The notes beneath the pieces are model-generated. The model did not search any database. It was not told the DNA's origin and saw only the letters and a list, made by a program, of their open reading frames with translations. A program made the position numbers and the translations under genes. Of a DNA stretch of 61,782 nt, positions 34,208 to 43,219 are shown piece after piece. Source of the DNA: JAAYAN01 sp964437215 (GTDB lineage Bacteria > Bacteroidota > Ignavibacteria > Ignavibacteriales > Melioribacteraceae); NCBI GenBank assembly GCA_964437215.1, contig CAYTFZ010000006.1, positions 1 to 61,782 of the forward strand, in the 5' to 3' direction. How positions within the stretch are numbered: the first letter of the stretch is position 1; each line of letters begins with the position of its first letter.

Positions 34208-34714
34208 TTGACCGATTATAGAACCGTTAATTATTGGGTAAAAAAATTAAGCCTGAAATCTCATCCCGAAGGAGGGTATTATTCCGAAATTTATCGTTCG
34301 GGGGAAACAATATTTAAAGAACATCTTCCTGAAAGATATTCCGGCAATAGATGTTTTTGCACGTCAATTTATTATTTAATAGTTGGTGGCAAAGTATCAA
34401 AATTTCACAAGATTAAATCGGATGAGATATGGCATTTTTATGACGGAGAAACAATTGAAATCCATATTATAGATGAAATCGGCAATTATAAGAAAATAAA
34501 ATTGGGTAGGAATCCTGAAAATAATGAGCAATTTCAAGCGGTTATAAAAAGAAATAGCTGGTTTGGTGCGATTGTTGTAAATGACAAAGATTATTCCTTG
34601 ATTGGCTGTACTGTTGCTCCGGGTTTTGATTTTGAAGATTTTGAACTTGCCGACAGAAATAAATTATTGAAAAAATATCCCGATAAAAGGGAAATTATTG
34701 AAATTCTGACATAA
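34208..34714 (+). CDS. cupin-superfamily DUF985 protein
   Basis: The 168-residue protein starts at a TTG with the family motif LKSHPEGGYYSEIYRS and contains FHKIKSDEIWHFYDGE and GCTVAPGFDFEDFEL. These mark DUF985 cupins, small beta-barrel proteins with a possible epimerase-like or metal-binding pocket. No ATG exists near the N-terminus, and the ribosome site is weak (CCGGAAA). It lies after the tpiA terminator and 226 bases before the giant TPR gene. Its substrate is unknown. Confidence 0.88.
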   Translation: MTDYRTVNYWVKKLSLKSHPEGGYYSEIYRSGETIFKEHLPERYSGNRCFCTSIYYLIVGGKVSKFHKIKSDEIWHFYDGETIEIHIIDEIGNYKKIKLGRNPENNEQFQAVIKRNSWFGAIVVNDKDYSLIGCTVAPGFDFEDFELADRNKLLKKYPDKREIIEILT

Positions 34715-34840
34715 ATCACTAAAAATTGTGACAGTTAAGCAGGATAATAACTGTTGATTTCGGATAAGATGTTAATATGTTTATTAAAAAAATTAAATTT
34801 ATAGAAATTTTTAAGCGAAATAGTTACAAAACAAATTAAG

Positions 34841-34868
34841 AATTTTAGTAGTTTATCAAACTAAAATT
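34841..34868. promoter_or_regulatory. inverted repeat upstream of the giant NTPase-TPR gene
   Basis: AATTTTAGT (34841-34849) and ACTAAAATT (34860-34868) form perfect 9-base arms around a 10-base centre, 73 bases before the start codon. It could be an operator or a leader hairpin. AT-rich DNA makes chance repeats more likely, so this is tentative. Confidence 0.35.
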
Positions 34869-34940
34869 AAAATTTGTTCGCATAATATACGCAGGAATTT
34901 TAATAGAAATTTTCGAATTAAATAAATCCTTGAGGTAGAG

Positions 34941-37900
34941 ATGAGTCTTAAGCATCGTTCAAAAAGTAAGTCAGCCCCCGATGTCTCATTTATAGGCAGA
35001 AAAAATATTGTTAATGAATTTTTATCAGAATGGGACAAACCAATTGATCAGGAACCGCAATTTATTTTCAATATTTACGGACCTCCCGGTATAGGTAAAT
35101 CGATACTTTTCAATCATTTGGTTCAATATGTTTCGGATACAGATTATGTATGCAAACTTGATGCGAATTTCAACAATCTTTCAAATCCGTTAAGTATAAT
35201 TTCGGGAATAATTGAAAATACAAAGCTTAAGAATGCAAAAGTAGAATTCAAAAAAACTCATTCTTTGTTATCTCGCTTGGAAAAGATTGTCGGCGGAGAA
35301 GCCAAAAACTGGAAAGAAATTCCACATCCTGTTATTACTCAAGGTTCAGGAACGGGGCAGAGTATTAATTTAAAATCGGCCGGGACCGTATGGACAAGTT
35401 TAGATGACGGACAAGATGACGGACTTATTTCCGATCCATTGGGAGTAATTACAGAACAGTTAATTCAGGAAATAAATGAATATTGCAAAGACAATCTTAA
35501 ATTTTTAATAGCATTCGACACTTTCGAAAAAGTTCCTTATGAAGTAGACAGCTGGCTTATTACAAGGTTTTTAAGTGAGCCAGTTCCTTTTGAAGTGGAT
35601 TTGAGGCTTATTATTTCAGGCAACGATTCGGTGAAATTCAGAGACAGAGCTTGGTATGAAGAGTGGGGCGATCAGACAAAATATGTAGAGCTGGATGGTT
35701 TTACTTTATCAGACAGCACTGACTTCTTAAAGATAAGAAAAAATCTCTCTGATGAGAAAACCATTAAATCAATAACTCAGGTTTTAAAAGGTACACCCTT
35801 CTGGATGGAAGTATGGTCTGAAAGCGGTGTAAATCTGGATACTCTTGTTTTTATGACGAAAACATCTCCCGTTGATAACCACTTTTTTGAGATGATTCCT
35901 GAAGAAAAACAAAAAGAATGGGTACGAAAAGCTGCATTTTACACCAACTTTTCTAAAGAATCGTTAAATACTCTTTTTGAAGCAGAAACAAAAGATGCTT
36001 TCGACTGGCTGATTAAGCAATCATTTGTAAAAACCGAAGACGGAAAGCATTATAAAATTAAAAATATTATCCGCAATCAGGTTTTATTAAATACTTATAC
36101 ACGCTCGCAGAAAGTTCTGGCTAAATCAGTTGAAAAATTATATCAATATTACGAAAGCCAATTAAAATCGCCCTTAAAGGATTGGATTGATCTTAAAATT
36201 CAACTCAAAATTTCGAAAAGCGATTTAGCATTATTGGAATATACAAGTTATTACATGGCATTAGCAAATTCCGAAATAAGCAACGATCACCTTGATATGA
36301 TTTTACGTGTATCTGATTATAATATCGAAGGAGCGGTATCTCTGTTCACTTCGGCATTTAAAGCTTTGCAGGACTTGGATATTAAACCTACTGAAAGAGA
36401 TTTAATAGCATTAAAAATTGTTAATTTGTTTGCAGCAAAAATCGCAGAAACCGATCTTAAAGACGCTCAGCAGCAGCTTGAAACAAAAGTATACAGTAAA
36501 TATCAGAAATCTATTCTGCTAAACAGAATTGCCTCGTGCTATTATTATAAACTTGATAATCAGGATGTAGCAATAAAAACTCTTGGAGAAGCGGCAGATC
36601 CTAAAATTGGATATGAACGGGCTTTAATGCTTAAATCAACAATTTTACATGATTCTGATTCAGTTCTTGAAGCTACACGCATTATTCTCGAAAACAATTC
36701 CAACCACGAAGAAGCATTGACTATACGCGCAAAATGTTTTAACCGCATCGGTCAGTTCAACGAAGCAATAGAATGTTACAGAATTATAGTGAAACTCGAT
36801 CCTAATAATGCTGCAGTATACGAAAGTCTGGCAATAAGCCTTACAAATTCAGGCAATGCCACCGAAGCAATAAAGCAGCACGAAAAAGCAATTAAACTTG
36901 AAGAAAATAATCCTACAATATTTATGAATTGGGGATTCAATCTTGCTGAAATAAGCAAACACGAAGAAGCTATAGAAAAGTATAAAAAAGCAGATGAATT
37001 GGATCCGAATAATAAGATTATTCCAATATTGTGGGGACAGAGTCTTGCTAATTTAGGAAAATACGAAGATGCAATTGCAAAATTTGAGAAAGCTGCAGAG
37101 GTAGATTCTTCAAATAAAATTGTATATCCTTTATGGGGAAACTGTTTAACAGAACTTGGAAGGCACGAAGAAGCTTCCAAGCAATATGCAAAAGCAATTG
37201 AACTTGATAACCAGAATGCATTTGCCTATGGATTTTGGGGTTACAGTTTATCAAAACAAGGAAAACATCAGGATGCTGTTAAGCAATATGCAAAAGCAAT
37301 TGAACTTGATCCTAACAATGTTTTTGTTCTCAAAAACTGGGCAAGATCGCTTACCGAAATCGGAAATTACGAGGAATCAATTAAACGATACCAGCGTGCT
37401 ATTGCTCTAAATCCAAACGATTCCGAAGTTCACAGAGAATGCGGTAACTGTTATTACAAGATAAATCAGATACGTGAAGCAATTGAAAGCTTCAGACGCG
37501 CTGTTTCGCTGGACGGAAAGGATTCGGAATCTTACAGAAATCTTGGACTTTCACTTACTAAAATTGCACAGCACGAAGAAGCTGTTAAATGTTACCAGAA
37601 AGCAATTGAACTTAATCCGAAAGATGAAATGGCATACGGCGATTGGGCTGGAAGTCTTGCAAGCCTTGGCAGGTTCGATCAGGCAATCGAGAAGTTCAAA
37701 AAAGCCATCGAAATTAATCCTGAAAACTCGGTACTTTACCGCCAATGCGGCTTAAGTTTTGCGGGATTAAGAAAGCACGAAGAAGCAATTGGAATGTATG
37801 TAAAAGCTGTAGAACTCGATTCAAAAGATTTTACTGCACTCGGAAGCTGGGGAAGCAGTCTTACAGCTTTGGGACGGCATAAAGAAGCTATAGAGCAATT

Positions 37901-40748
37901 TGAAAAAGCAGTTAAACTTAATCAAAACGATGCGGTTCTTTATCGTCTATTTGGAATAAGCAATGCAAATCTTGGCAATCATAAAGAAGCAGTTGAGAAG
38001 TTCCAAAGAGCAATTGAACTTAATCCTAAGGATGCAATTTCTTTAGCCTCCTGCGGATTAAGCCTTGCAAATTTGGGGAATCATAAAGATGCTGTAGATA
38101 ATTTCTATAAAGCAATTGAATTAAATCCGAATAATGCTGTTGTTTACAGGAATTGCGGATTAAGTCTTGCAAATTTGAATAAACGTGAAGAAGCAATTGT
38201 AAATTATAAAAAATCTATTTCACTTAATCCGAATGATCCTGTTACTCATCGTAACTGTGCTCTCAGTCTGGCAAAAATAGGAAATCACGAAGAATCGCTT
38301 GCAAACTATAAAAAAGCGATTGAACTTGAACCTGAAGATGCTTCAACTTTAAGAAATTACGGATTCAGTCTGGCAAGCCTCGGAAAACACGAAGAAGCTG
38401 TTGATAATTATGAAAAAGCTATCAAAATCAGCGATACAGATCCGGTTACTTTCAGAAATTGCGGAATCAGTCTATCAAGTTTAGGGAAGTATTTGGAATC
38501 AATTGATAAATATACAAAAGCTTTCGAATTGGATTCTTCGGATGCTATTTCGCTTAGAAATTGCGGTATAAGCTATGCAAAACTCGACAGTCACGAAGAT
38601 GCAATAAATTTACTTGAAAAAGCCATTGCTCTTGACGCAAGTGATCCACTTGCTTTTAAGAGTTGTGCGCAAAGTCAGGCAGAACTTGGAAAACATGAAG
38701 ATGCTGTTAAAAATTACAGCAAAGCTCTTTCTCTCGATCCGAGTGATGCAGTATCGTTTAAGAACTGCGGTTTAAGTCTTTCAAAATTAGGTAAATATAA
38801 AGAAGCGGTAGATAATTTCAGAAAAGCTGTTGGAATTGATCCGCGTGATGCTGAATCAATAAGGTATCTTGGATTATGTCTGGCTAAATTAAACAAATTT
38901 GCAGATTCGCTCGATTTCTATCACAGAGCTGCCGAACTTGATCCTTCAAATGCTATAACTTTTGCTAACTGGGGTATTGCGCTTACAAAATTAAACAGGT
39001 TGAAGGAATCAATAGAAAAATACGAAAAAGCTTTATCTATCGATCCTAACTTTCAAAGTGCCGAAGTATTTTCTAATTGGGCATTCAGTCTGGCTGAATT
39101 GGGTCAGCATGAACAATCTTTGGATAAATTCCAAAAAGCAACTGAAATGGATCCGGAAAATGCAGAGAATTATTTAAATTGGGGATTGAGTCTTGTTAAA
39201 TCCCGCAAATATGCCGAAGCAGTTGAGAAGTTTAATAAATCAATCGAGTCCGATCCTAAAAATATTATTGCTCACTATAATTTGGGAATATCGCTACGTA
39301 ATTTACGGAAATACGAAGATGCAATTGATGAATTCCAGATAGTTACAGAGATTGACCCTAACCATGCTGATGCATATTACATGTGGGGAGATATTCTTTG
39401 CACACTTAACAGGAATGAAGGCGCAATTGACAAATTCCAGATTGTTACGGAAATCGATTCGAAATATGCAGCCTCATATCTTGGCTGGGGAATGGCATTG
39501 CTGAATATGGGCAGCGATCAGGAAGCTCTTGCCCGTTTTGAAGAAGCAATAGAAATTGATCCGAATAACGCCGATTCGTATGTAGGCTGGGGTATTTGTT
39601 TAGCCAAACTTAATCACGATAAAACTGCTATCGAGAAATTTGTTAAAGCAAATGAGTTAAATTCGAATAATGCAAAATTGTATGATAACTGGGGAATGAG
39701 TTTAGCCAAACTGGGACTTTATGAAGATGCGGTTAGTAAATTCCAGCAGGTAACAAAGATTGACCCGAATTACGGTGATGTTTATATCCACTGGGCAATC
39801 AGCCTTGTTAAAATCGGCAAGCACGAAGAAGCAATCGATAAATTCCATCAGGCTATAAAAATCGATCCGCTTAATCCTGAAGCATATCATAATCTTGCTA
39901 TCAGTTTGGTTAACCTGCGTAAATTTAATGAAGCTCTTGGTAATTATGAAAAAGTTACTGATCTTGATCCTGGAAACAAAGATGCATTCTTCGGCTGGGG
40001 CATGTGCTTAACTAATTTAGGAAAATTTGATGAGGCAATTGATAAATTTGAAAGAGTTATTAAGCTTGATAACAGAAATGCCGAAGCTTATTACGGGCTT
40101 GGTTTTGCTTTAGCTAAATTAGGCAAAGACGAAGAAGCATTGGATAAATTCAAATTATCCACTCAAATCAATCCTAAAGAAGCAAATGCTTACGACAGCT
40201 GGGGATTAAGTCTTGCTAAGCTTGGAAAATTTGAGGAAGCTAACAGGAAGTTCAAAAAGGCTACAGAATTGAGTTCGCGGCATAAAGGAGCCTATTTGAA
40301 CTGGGCTATGAGTCTTGTTAAAATGAATGACCACGATCAGGCAATTGATAAGTTCAATAAGGTCCTAAGCATCGATCCGAACAATCCTTTTGCATATTTC
40401 AGTCTTGGCAGAAGTCTTGATTCATTAAATAGATTTACCGAATCAGCCGAAGCTCTTAAGAAGGCTTCAGATCTTGATCCGAAGGCAGTAAAAGTAAGAT
40501 CGAATTACGCCGTGGCACTACTAAAGAGCGGACAGATTGATGAAGCGAAAGCTGAATACGGAAGGATTTTTGAGTTAGTAAAATCAGGCCAAAATTCTGA
40601 TAAGATAAAAGTTGCCAATAAAGCTGAATTCTTGCAAAAAGCAGTTCTTTCTGATCTTGCTATTGCTCAAAAAACAAGCGAAGGTGAAATTCTAAACAGA
40701 ATTAATGGAGCCATTAAACTTGTTCAGGATGCAGCTAAAACAGTTTAA
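34941..40748 (+). CDS. giant STAND-type NTPase with 38 TPR repeats (1935 aa)
   Basis: Residues 15-60 start an NTPase module with Walker A GPPGIGKS (47-54) and Walker B FLIAFDTFE (188-196, D193). A winged-helix-like and helical linker region extends to about 585. Residues 590-1883 are 38 consecutive TPR units of 34 residues, typified by LGKHEEAIEKYxKAIELDPNN, followed by a 52-residue tail. No effector domain, signal peptide or membrane helix is visible at either end. STAND ATPases use a repeat sensor to detect a ligand and then oligomerise. A GAGG ribosome site supports the ATG. Neighbours are housekeeping genes and transcription ends at its own terminator. The ligand and output are unknown; this may be a signalling hub or a defence sensor. 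Confidence 0.88.
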   Translation: MSLKHRSKSKSAPDVSFIGRKNIVNEFLSEWDKPIDQEPQFIFNIYGPPGIGKSILFNHLVQYVSDTDYVCKLDANFNNLSNPLSIISGIIENTKLKNAKVEFKKTHSLLSRLEKIVGGEAKNWKEIPHPVITQGSGTGQSINLKSAGTVWTSLDDGQDDGLISDPLGVITEQLIQEINEYCKDNLKFLIAFDTFEKVPYEVDSWLITRFLSEPVPFEVDLRLIISGNDSVKFRDRAWYEEWGDQTKYVELDGFTLSDSTDFLKIRKNLSDEKTIKSITQVLKGTPFWMEVWSESGVNLDTLVFMTKTSPVDNHFFEMIPEEKQKEWVRKAAFYTNFSKESLNTLFEAETKDAFDWLIKQSFVKTEDGKHYKIKNIIRNQVLLNTYTRSQKVLAKSVEKLYQYYESQLKSPLKDWIDLKIQLKISKSDLALLEYTSYYMALANSEISNDHLDMILRVSDYNIEGAVSLFTSAFKALQDLDIKPTERDLIALKIVNLFAAKIAETDLKDAQQQLETKVYSKYQKSILLNRIASCYYYKLDNQDVAIKTLGEAADPKIGYERALMLKSTILHDSDSVLEATRIILENNSNHEEALTIRAKCFNRIGQFNEAIECYRIIVKLDPNNAAVYESLAISLTNSGNATEAIKQHEKAIKLEENNPTIFMNWGFNLAEISKHEEAIEKYKKADELDPNNKIIPILWGQSLANLGKYEDAIAKFEKAAEVDSSNKIVYPLWGNCLTELGRHEEASKQYAKAIELDNQNAFAYGFWGYSLSKQGKHQDAVKQYAKAIELDPNNVFVLKNWARSLTEIGNYEESIKRYQRAIALNPNDSEVHRECGNCYYKINQIREAIESFRRAVSLDGKDSESYRNLGLSLTKIAQHEEAVKCYQKAIELNPKDEMAYGDWAGSLASLGRFDQAIEKFKKAIEINPENSVLYRQCGLSFAGLRKHEEAIGMYVKAVELDSKDFTALGSWGSSLTALGRHKEAIEQFEKAVKLNQNDAVLYRLFGISNANLGNHKEAVEKFQRAIELNPKDAISLASCGLSLANLGNHKDAVDNFYKAIELNPNNAVVYRNCGLSLANLNKREEAIVNYKKSISLNPNDPVTHRNCALSLAKIGNHEESLANYKKAIELEPEDASTLRNYGFSLASLGKHEEAVDNYEKAIKISDTDPVTFRNCGISLSSLGKYLESIDKYTKAFELDSSDAISLRNCGISYAKLDSHEDAINLLEKAIALDASDPLAFKSCAQSQAELGKHEDAVKNYSKALSLDPSDAVSFKNCGLSLSKLGKYKEAVDNFRKAVGIDPRDAESIRYLGLCLAKLNKFADSLDFYHRAAELDPSNAITFANWGIALTKLNRLKESIEKYEKALSIDPNFQSAEVFSNWAFSLAELGQHEQSLDKFQKATEMDPENAENYLNWGLSLVKSRKYAEAVEKFNKSIESDPKNIIAHYNLGISLRNLRKYEDAIDEFQIVTEIDPNHADAYYMWGDILCTLNRNEGAIDKFQIVTEIDSKYAASYLGWGMALLNMGSDQEALARFEEAIEIDPNNADSYVGWGICLAKLNHDKTAIEKFVKANELNSNNAKLYDNWGMSLAKLGLYEDAVSKFQQVTKIDPNYGDVYIHWAISLVKIGKHEEAIDKFHQAIKIDPLNPEAYHNLAISLVNLRKFNEALGNYEKVTDLDPGNKDAFFGWGMCLTNLGKFDEAIDKFERVIKLDNRNAEAYYGLGFALAKLGKDEEALDKFKLSTQINPKEANAYDSWGLSLAKLGKFEEANRKFKKATELSSRHKGAYLNWAMSLVKMNDHDQAIDKFNKVLSIDPNNPFAYFSLGRSLDSLNRFTESAEALKKASDLDPKAVKVRSNYAVALLKSGQIDEAKAEYGRIFELVKSGQNSDKIKVANKAEFLQKAVLSDLAIAQKTSEGEILNRINGAIKLVQDAAKTV
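36708..40589 (+). repeat. 38 coding tandem TPR repeats with 102-base period
   Basis: Within the giant gene, 38 units follow each other, all of 34 codons except one (unit 24) of 36, giving 1294 codons. The protein consensus is W/CG-SLA-LGKHEEAI-KF-KAIELDPNN. Neighbouring copies share short identical DNA words (for instance CACGAAGAAGC and AAAGCAATTGAACTTGATCC), as expected from duplication within the gene. Units 1-23 favour N-C-G at the helix A start, whereas 24-36 favour W-G, suggesting at least two expansion blocks. Confidence 0.92.
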
Positions 40749-40774
40749 TATTTACGTAGATGATTTGTATAATA

Positions 40775-40802
40775 AAGTCCGGTAAATGCCGGACTTTTTT
40801 TT
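40775..40802 (+). terminator. rho-independent terminator after the giant TPR gene
   Basis: AAGTCCGG (40775-40782) and CCGGACTT (40789-40796) form a perfect 8-base-pair stem with a 6-base loop and are followed by a run of Ts. It makes the TPR gene a single-gene transcription unit. Confidence 0.9.
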
Positions 40803-40880
40803 GAGAACTAGTTTCGGATTAAAACGAACAATAAAATGATATTATAAATATTTGTATTTTTGCAGAAAAAGATAAAAACA

Positions 40881-41990
40881 ATGGAAGATAAAACAGATAA
40901 CAGTTACCGTCCGGATTGGCATCCGGAAAATGCAGGAGATGAATTTGCTGTAAGAGTAGTAAAAGGAAGTGAACCGGGAAAACCTGAAATTATCAAACCT
41001 GAAATTAAAAGAAGACATTATGAAATTGATGATTATGCTGAGGGTGTTTTAAGAAACGACAGAACAATTTTAGCTCGTACAATTACTTTAATTGAAAGTA
41101 ATTCAGCCAAACATCAGGCAACAGCCGAGGAGGTGCTAAAACGAATTCTTCCGTTTACTGGTAAATCTTTAAGGATAGGAATTACTGGAGTTCCCGGTGC
41201 AGGGAAGAGCACACTGATTGAAGCTCTCGGTCTTTATCTTATAAAAAACGGACATAAAGTTGCTGTTCTTGCAGTAGATCCGAGCAGCAGTGTAACAAAA
41301 GGTTCTATTTTAGGCGATAAAACGCGGATGGAAAAATTATCACGCGAACAAAACTGCTTTATCCGTCCTTCGCCTTCGAGCGGAACTTTAGGGGGGGTAA
41401 CTAAAAAAAGCCGCGAAACTATTCTTGTTTGCGAAGCGGCAGGTTTTGATGTTATTTTAATTGAAACTGTGGGTGTCGGTCAAAGTGAAATAACAGTGCG
41501 TTCGATGGTGGACTTTTTTCTGCTTGTTATGATAGCCGGAGCTGGTGACGAGCTGCAGGGCATAAAAAAGGGTGTTATAGAAATTGCAGATGCTCTGCTT
41601 GTTAATAAAGCTGACGGTGAAAATAAAAAGAAAGCGGAGATAGCAAGAGCCGAATATTCTAACGCGCTGCATTATCTTCAACCGGCAACACCGGGATGGA
41701 AATCGCTGGCTCACACATGTTCAGCTGTAACCGGGCAAGGAATTCCTGAAATTTGGGAGATGATAAATAAGTTCAAAAAGATAACATCCGAATCAGGTTT
41801 TTTTGAAATGCGTAGAAAACAGCAGTCGCTTCAATGGACTTTTGATATGATTGAAGAAGAATTAAAAGACAGCTTTTACAAACATCCGAAGATTGTTAAA
41901 ATATTGCCGGAAATTAAAGAAAAACTGCTTCAGGAGAAAATTCTGCCGACAACGGCTGCTGATGAATTGCTTAATTTATTTAAGGAATAA
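40881..41990 (+). CDS. meaB: MeaB/ArgK-family GTPase (methylmalonyl-CoA mutase chaperone type)
   Basis: The G3E GTPase has Walker A GVPGAGKSTLIEALG, the motif AVDPSSSVTKGSILGDKTRM, ETVGVGQSE and the G4 motif NKADGEN. MeaB protects and reloads B12-dependent methylmalonyl-CoA mutase. I use the ATG at 40881 (369 aa); an in-frame TTG at 40860 would add seven residues. The mutase itself is not in the window, so the partner is inferred from the family. It converges on the DUF3999 gene with 14 bases between stops. Confidence 0.92.
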   Translation: MEDKTDNSYRPDWHPENAGDEFAVRVVKGSEPGKPEIIKPEIKRRHYEIDDYAEGVLRNDRTILARTITLIESNSAKHQATAEEVLKRILPFTGKSLRIGITGVPGAGKSTLIEALGLYLIKNGHKVAVLAVDPSSSVTKGSILGDKTRMEKLSREQNCFIRPSPSSGTLGGVTKKSRETILVCEAAGFDVILIETVGVGQSEITVRSMVDFFLLVMIAGAGDELQGIKKGVIEIADALLVNKADGENKKKAEIARAEYSNALHYLQPATPGWKSLAHTCSAVTGQGIPEIWEMINKFKKITSESGFFEMRRKQQSLQWTFDMIEEELKDSFYKHPKIVKILPEIKEKLLQEKILPTTAADELLNLFKE

Positions 41991-42004
41991 TACTGTTAAT
42001 TTTG

Positions 42005-43219
42005 CTAATTTTTATTTTCGTTCTTCAGCATTTTTAACGTAAAAGCACCAATAGTAACAATCAGCAATGAAATTACTATCCAGAGCCATATTTTATTTGA
42101 TTCCTTTTGAGAAATACCTGCAATAAGAATTTCTTCTTCCGATAGCTTGGCATCATTTATATTTCCGGGAATTTTATCTTTGAAATTAACAATATCATAA
42201 TTCGGCGCAGAGGAGTACTTGCTTCCGTAATAAATGAAATAGTCGGCATCTTCATCAAAACGAGCTTTTAAACTGTAAATTTTACCTTTTACCTCGGACG
42301 ACGCAAAATTAAGCGGCTGATTATCCTGATTTCTTATAATAATTCTTATGTGCTTTGTTAAAATATCATCAAAAGAAAATTGATTGTTGCCGAGTGAAGA
42401 AACATATCCGCTTAAAAGATGCTGAAAATAGGGACGAGTACCTTTCTCAGTTTTAATACTGTCGAAAAGATACTCGATAACCACAGACCGGTAAAAATCA
42501 ATTTTATCGGAAAAATTAAGTTTTAAAAACGAAACAGGAACAGTGTTTTTTAAAATTATATTAATTTCGGTATTATTCCTTTTTTCTGTAGAATAATCAG
42601 CAGAAGTTTTAATAATCCGGTAGTTCCCGGAGTTAACTTTTTCTTCCGAAATAATTGCATTTTGAAATTTCGGTTCTTCATTGCTCTTTATCAAAAGGCG
42701 GAAATATCTGTAGGAAGAATAATCGAAACGCAAGGTTGTAAAAACATAATCGGTATATTTATTTTTCATTGAAACAATTCTTGCATCTTTATTGATAAGA
42801 AACCATTCATTCAAATCCATACTTCCTTCAAGGTCAACCTGCCAGTCAAAATTATCCAGCCCAAAGTTTAATTGAATTTTATTTATTGTTTTTGTTTCGC
42901 CGGCATCTAAAGTAAAATAATATCCGTTGGAATTATAAGATTTGTTTATAACCGAAAATTCAATCTGCTTTTCGGAAGAAACATCCTTATCAAAATCAAT
43001 TATATAAGGAGCTTCAATAGTATCATTTCCTTTAAAACCGAAAATCCTTATATCCGAAAATTCTGTATTCAGGCGGGAATACATTTCGTCAGGCAGAATT
43101 ATTTTTTGCCATTTATTTCCGGCAGGTGTTATTTCTCTCCGGAAATTAAAATCGGATGGTTTACTAAAAATTGTAATTGAAATAAAAAGTAAACAGCAGC
43201 TAAAAATAATCTTATTCAT
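42005..43219 (-). CDS. DUF3999-like envelope protein
   Basis: The 404-residue protein has an N-terminal signal peptide (MNKIIFSCCLLFISITIFSK), a large beta-rich extracytoplasmic part starting FNFRREITPAGNKWQKI, and a C-terminal membrane helix (about 378-398), so it is a periplasmic protein anchored at its end. The start resembles DUF3999, which commonly lies next to DUF2339 genes; here it overlaps the DUF2339 gene by 8 bases. Galactose-binding-like segments (SSYRYFRLLIKSN) suggest carbohydrate or envelope contact, which is inference. The role is unknown. Confidence 0.75.
   Translation of the reverse strand: MNKIIFSCCLLFISITIFSKPSDFNFRREITPAGNKWQKIILPDEMYSRLNTEFSDIRIFGFKGNDTIEAPYIIDFDKDVSSEKQIEFSVINKSYNSNGYYFTLDAGETKTINKIQLNFGLDNFDWQVDLEGSMDLNEWFLINKDARIVSMKNKYTDYVFTTLRFDYSSYRYFRLLIKSNEEPKFQNAIISEEKVNSGNYRIIKTSADYSTEKRNNTEINIILKNTVPVSFLKLNFSDKIDFYRSVVIEYLFDSIKTEKGTRPYFQHLLSGYVSSLGNNQFSFDDILTKHIRIIIRNQDNQPLNFASSEVKGKIYSLKARFDEDADYFIYYGSKYSSAPNYDIVNFKDKIPGNINDAKLSEEEILIAGISQKESNKIWLWIVISLLIVTIGAFTLKMLKNENKN

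Noticed and set aside
36708..40589. CRISPR or satellite-like tandem repeats
   Set aside because: The 102-base period is exactly 34 codons in one open frame with TPR consensus, so it is a coding repeat.
34208..41990. Defence island around the giant NTPase-TPR gene
   Set aside because: Neighbours are tpiA, a DUF985 cupin and MeaB with no nuclease, protease, toxin or mobile gene, so no island can be claimed; only the single gene is of interest.
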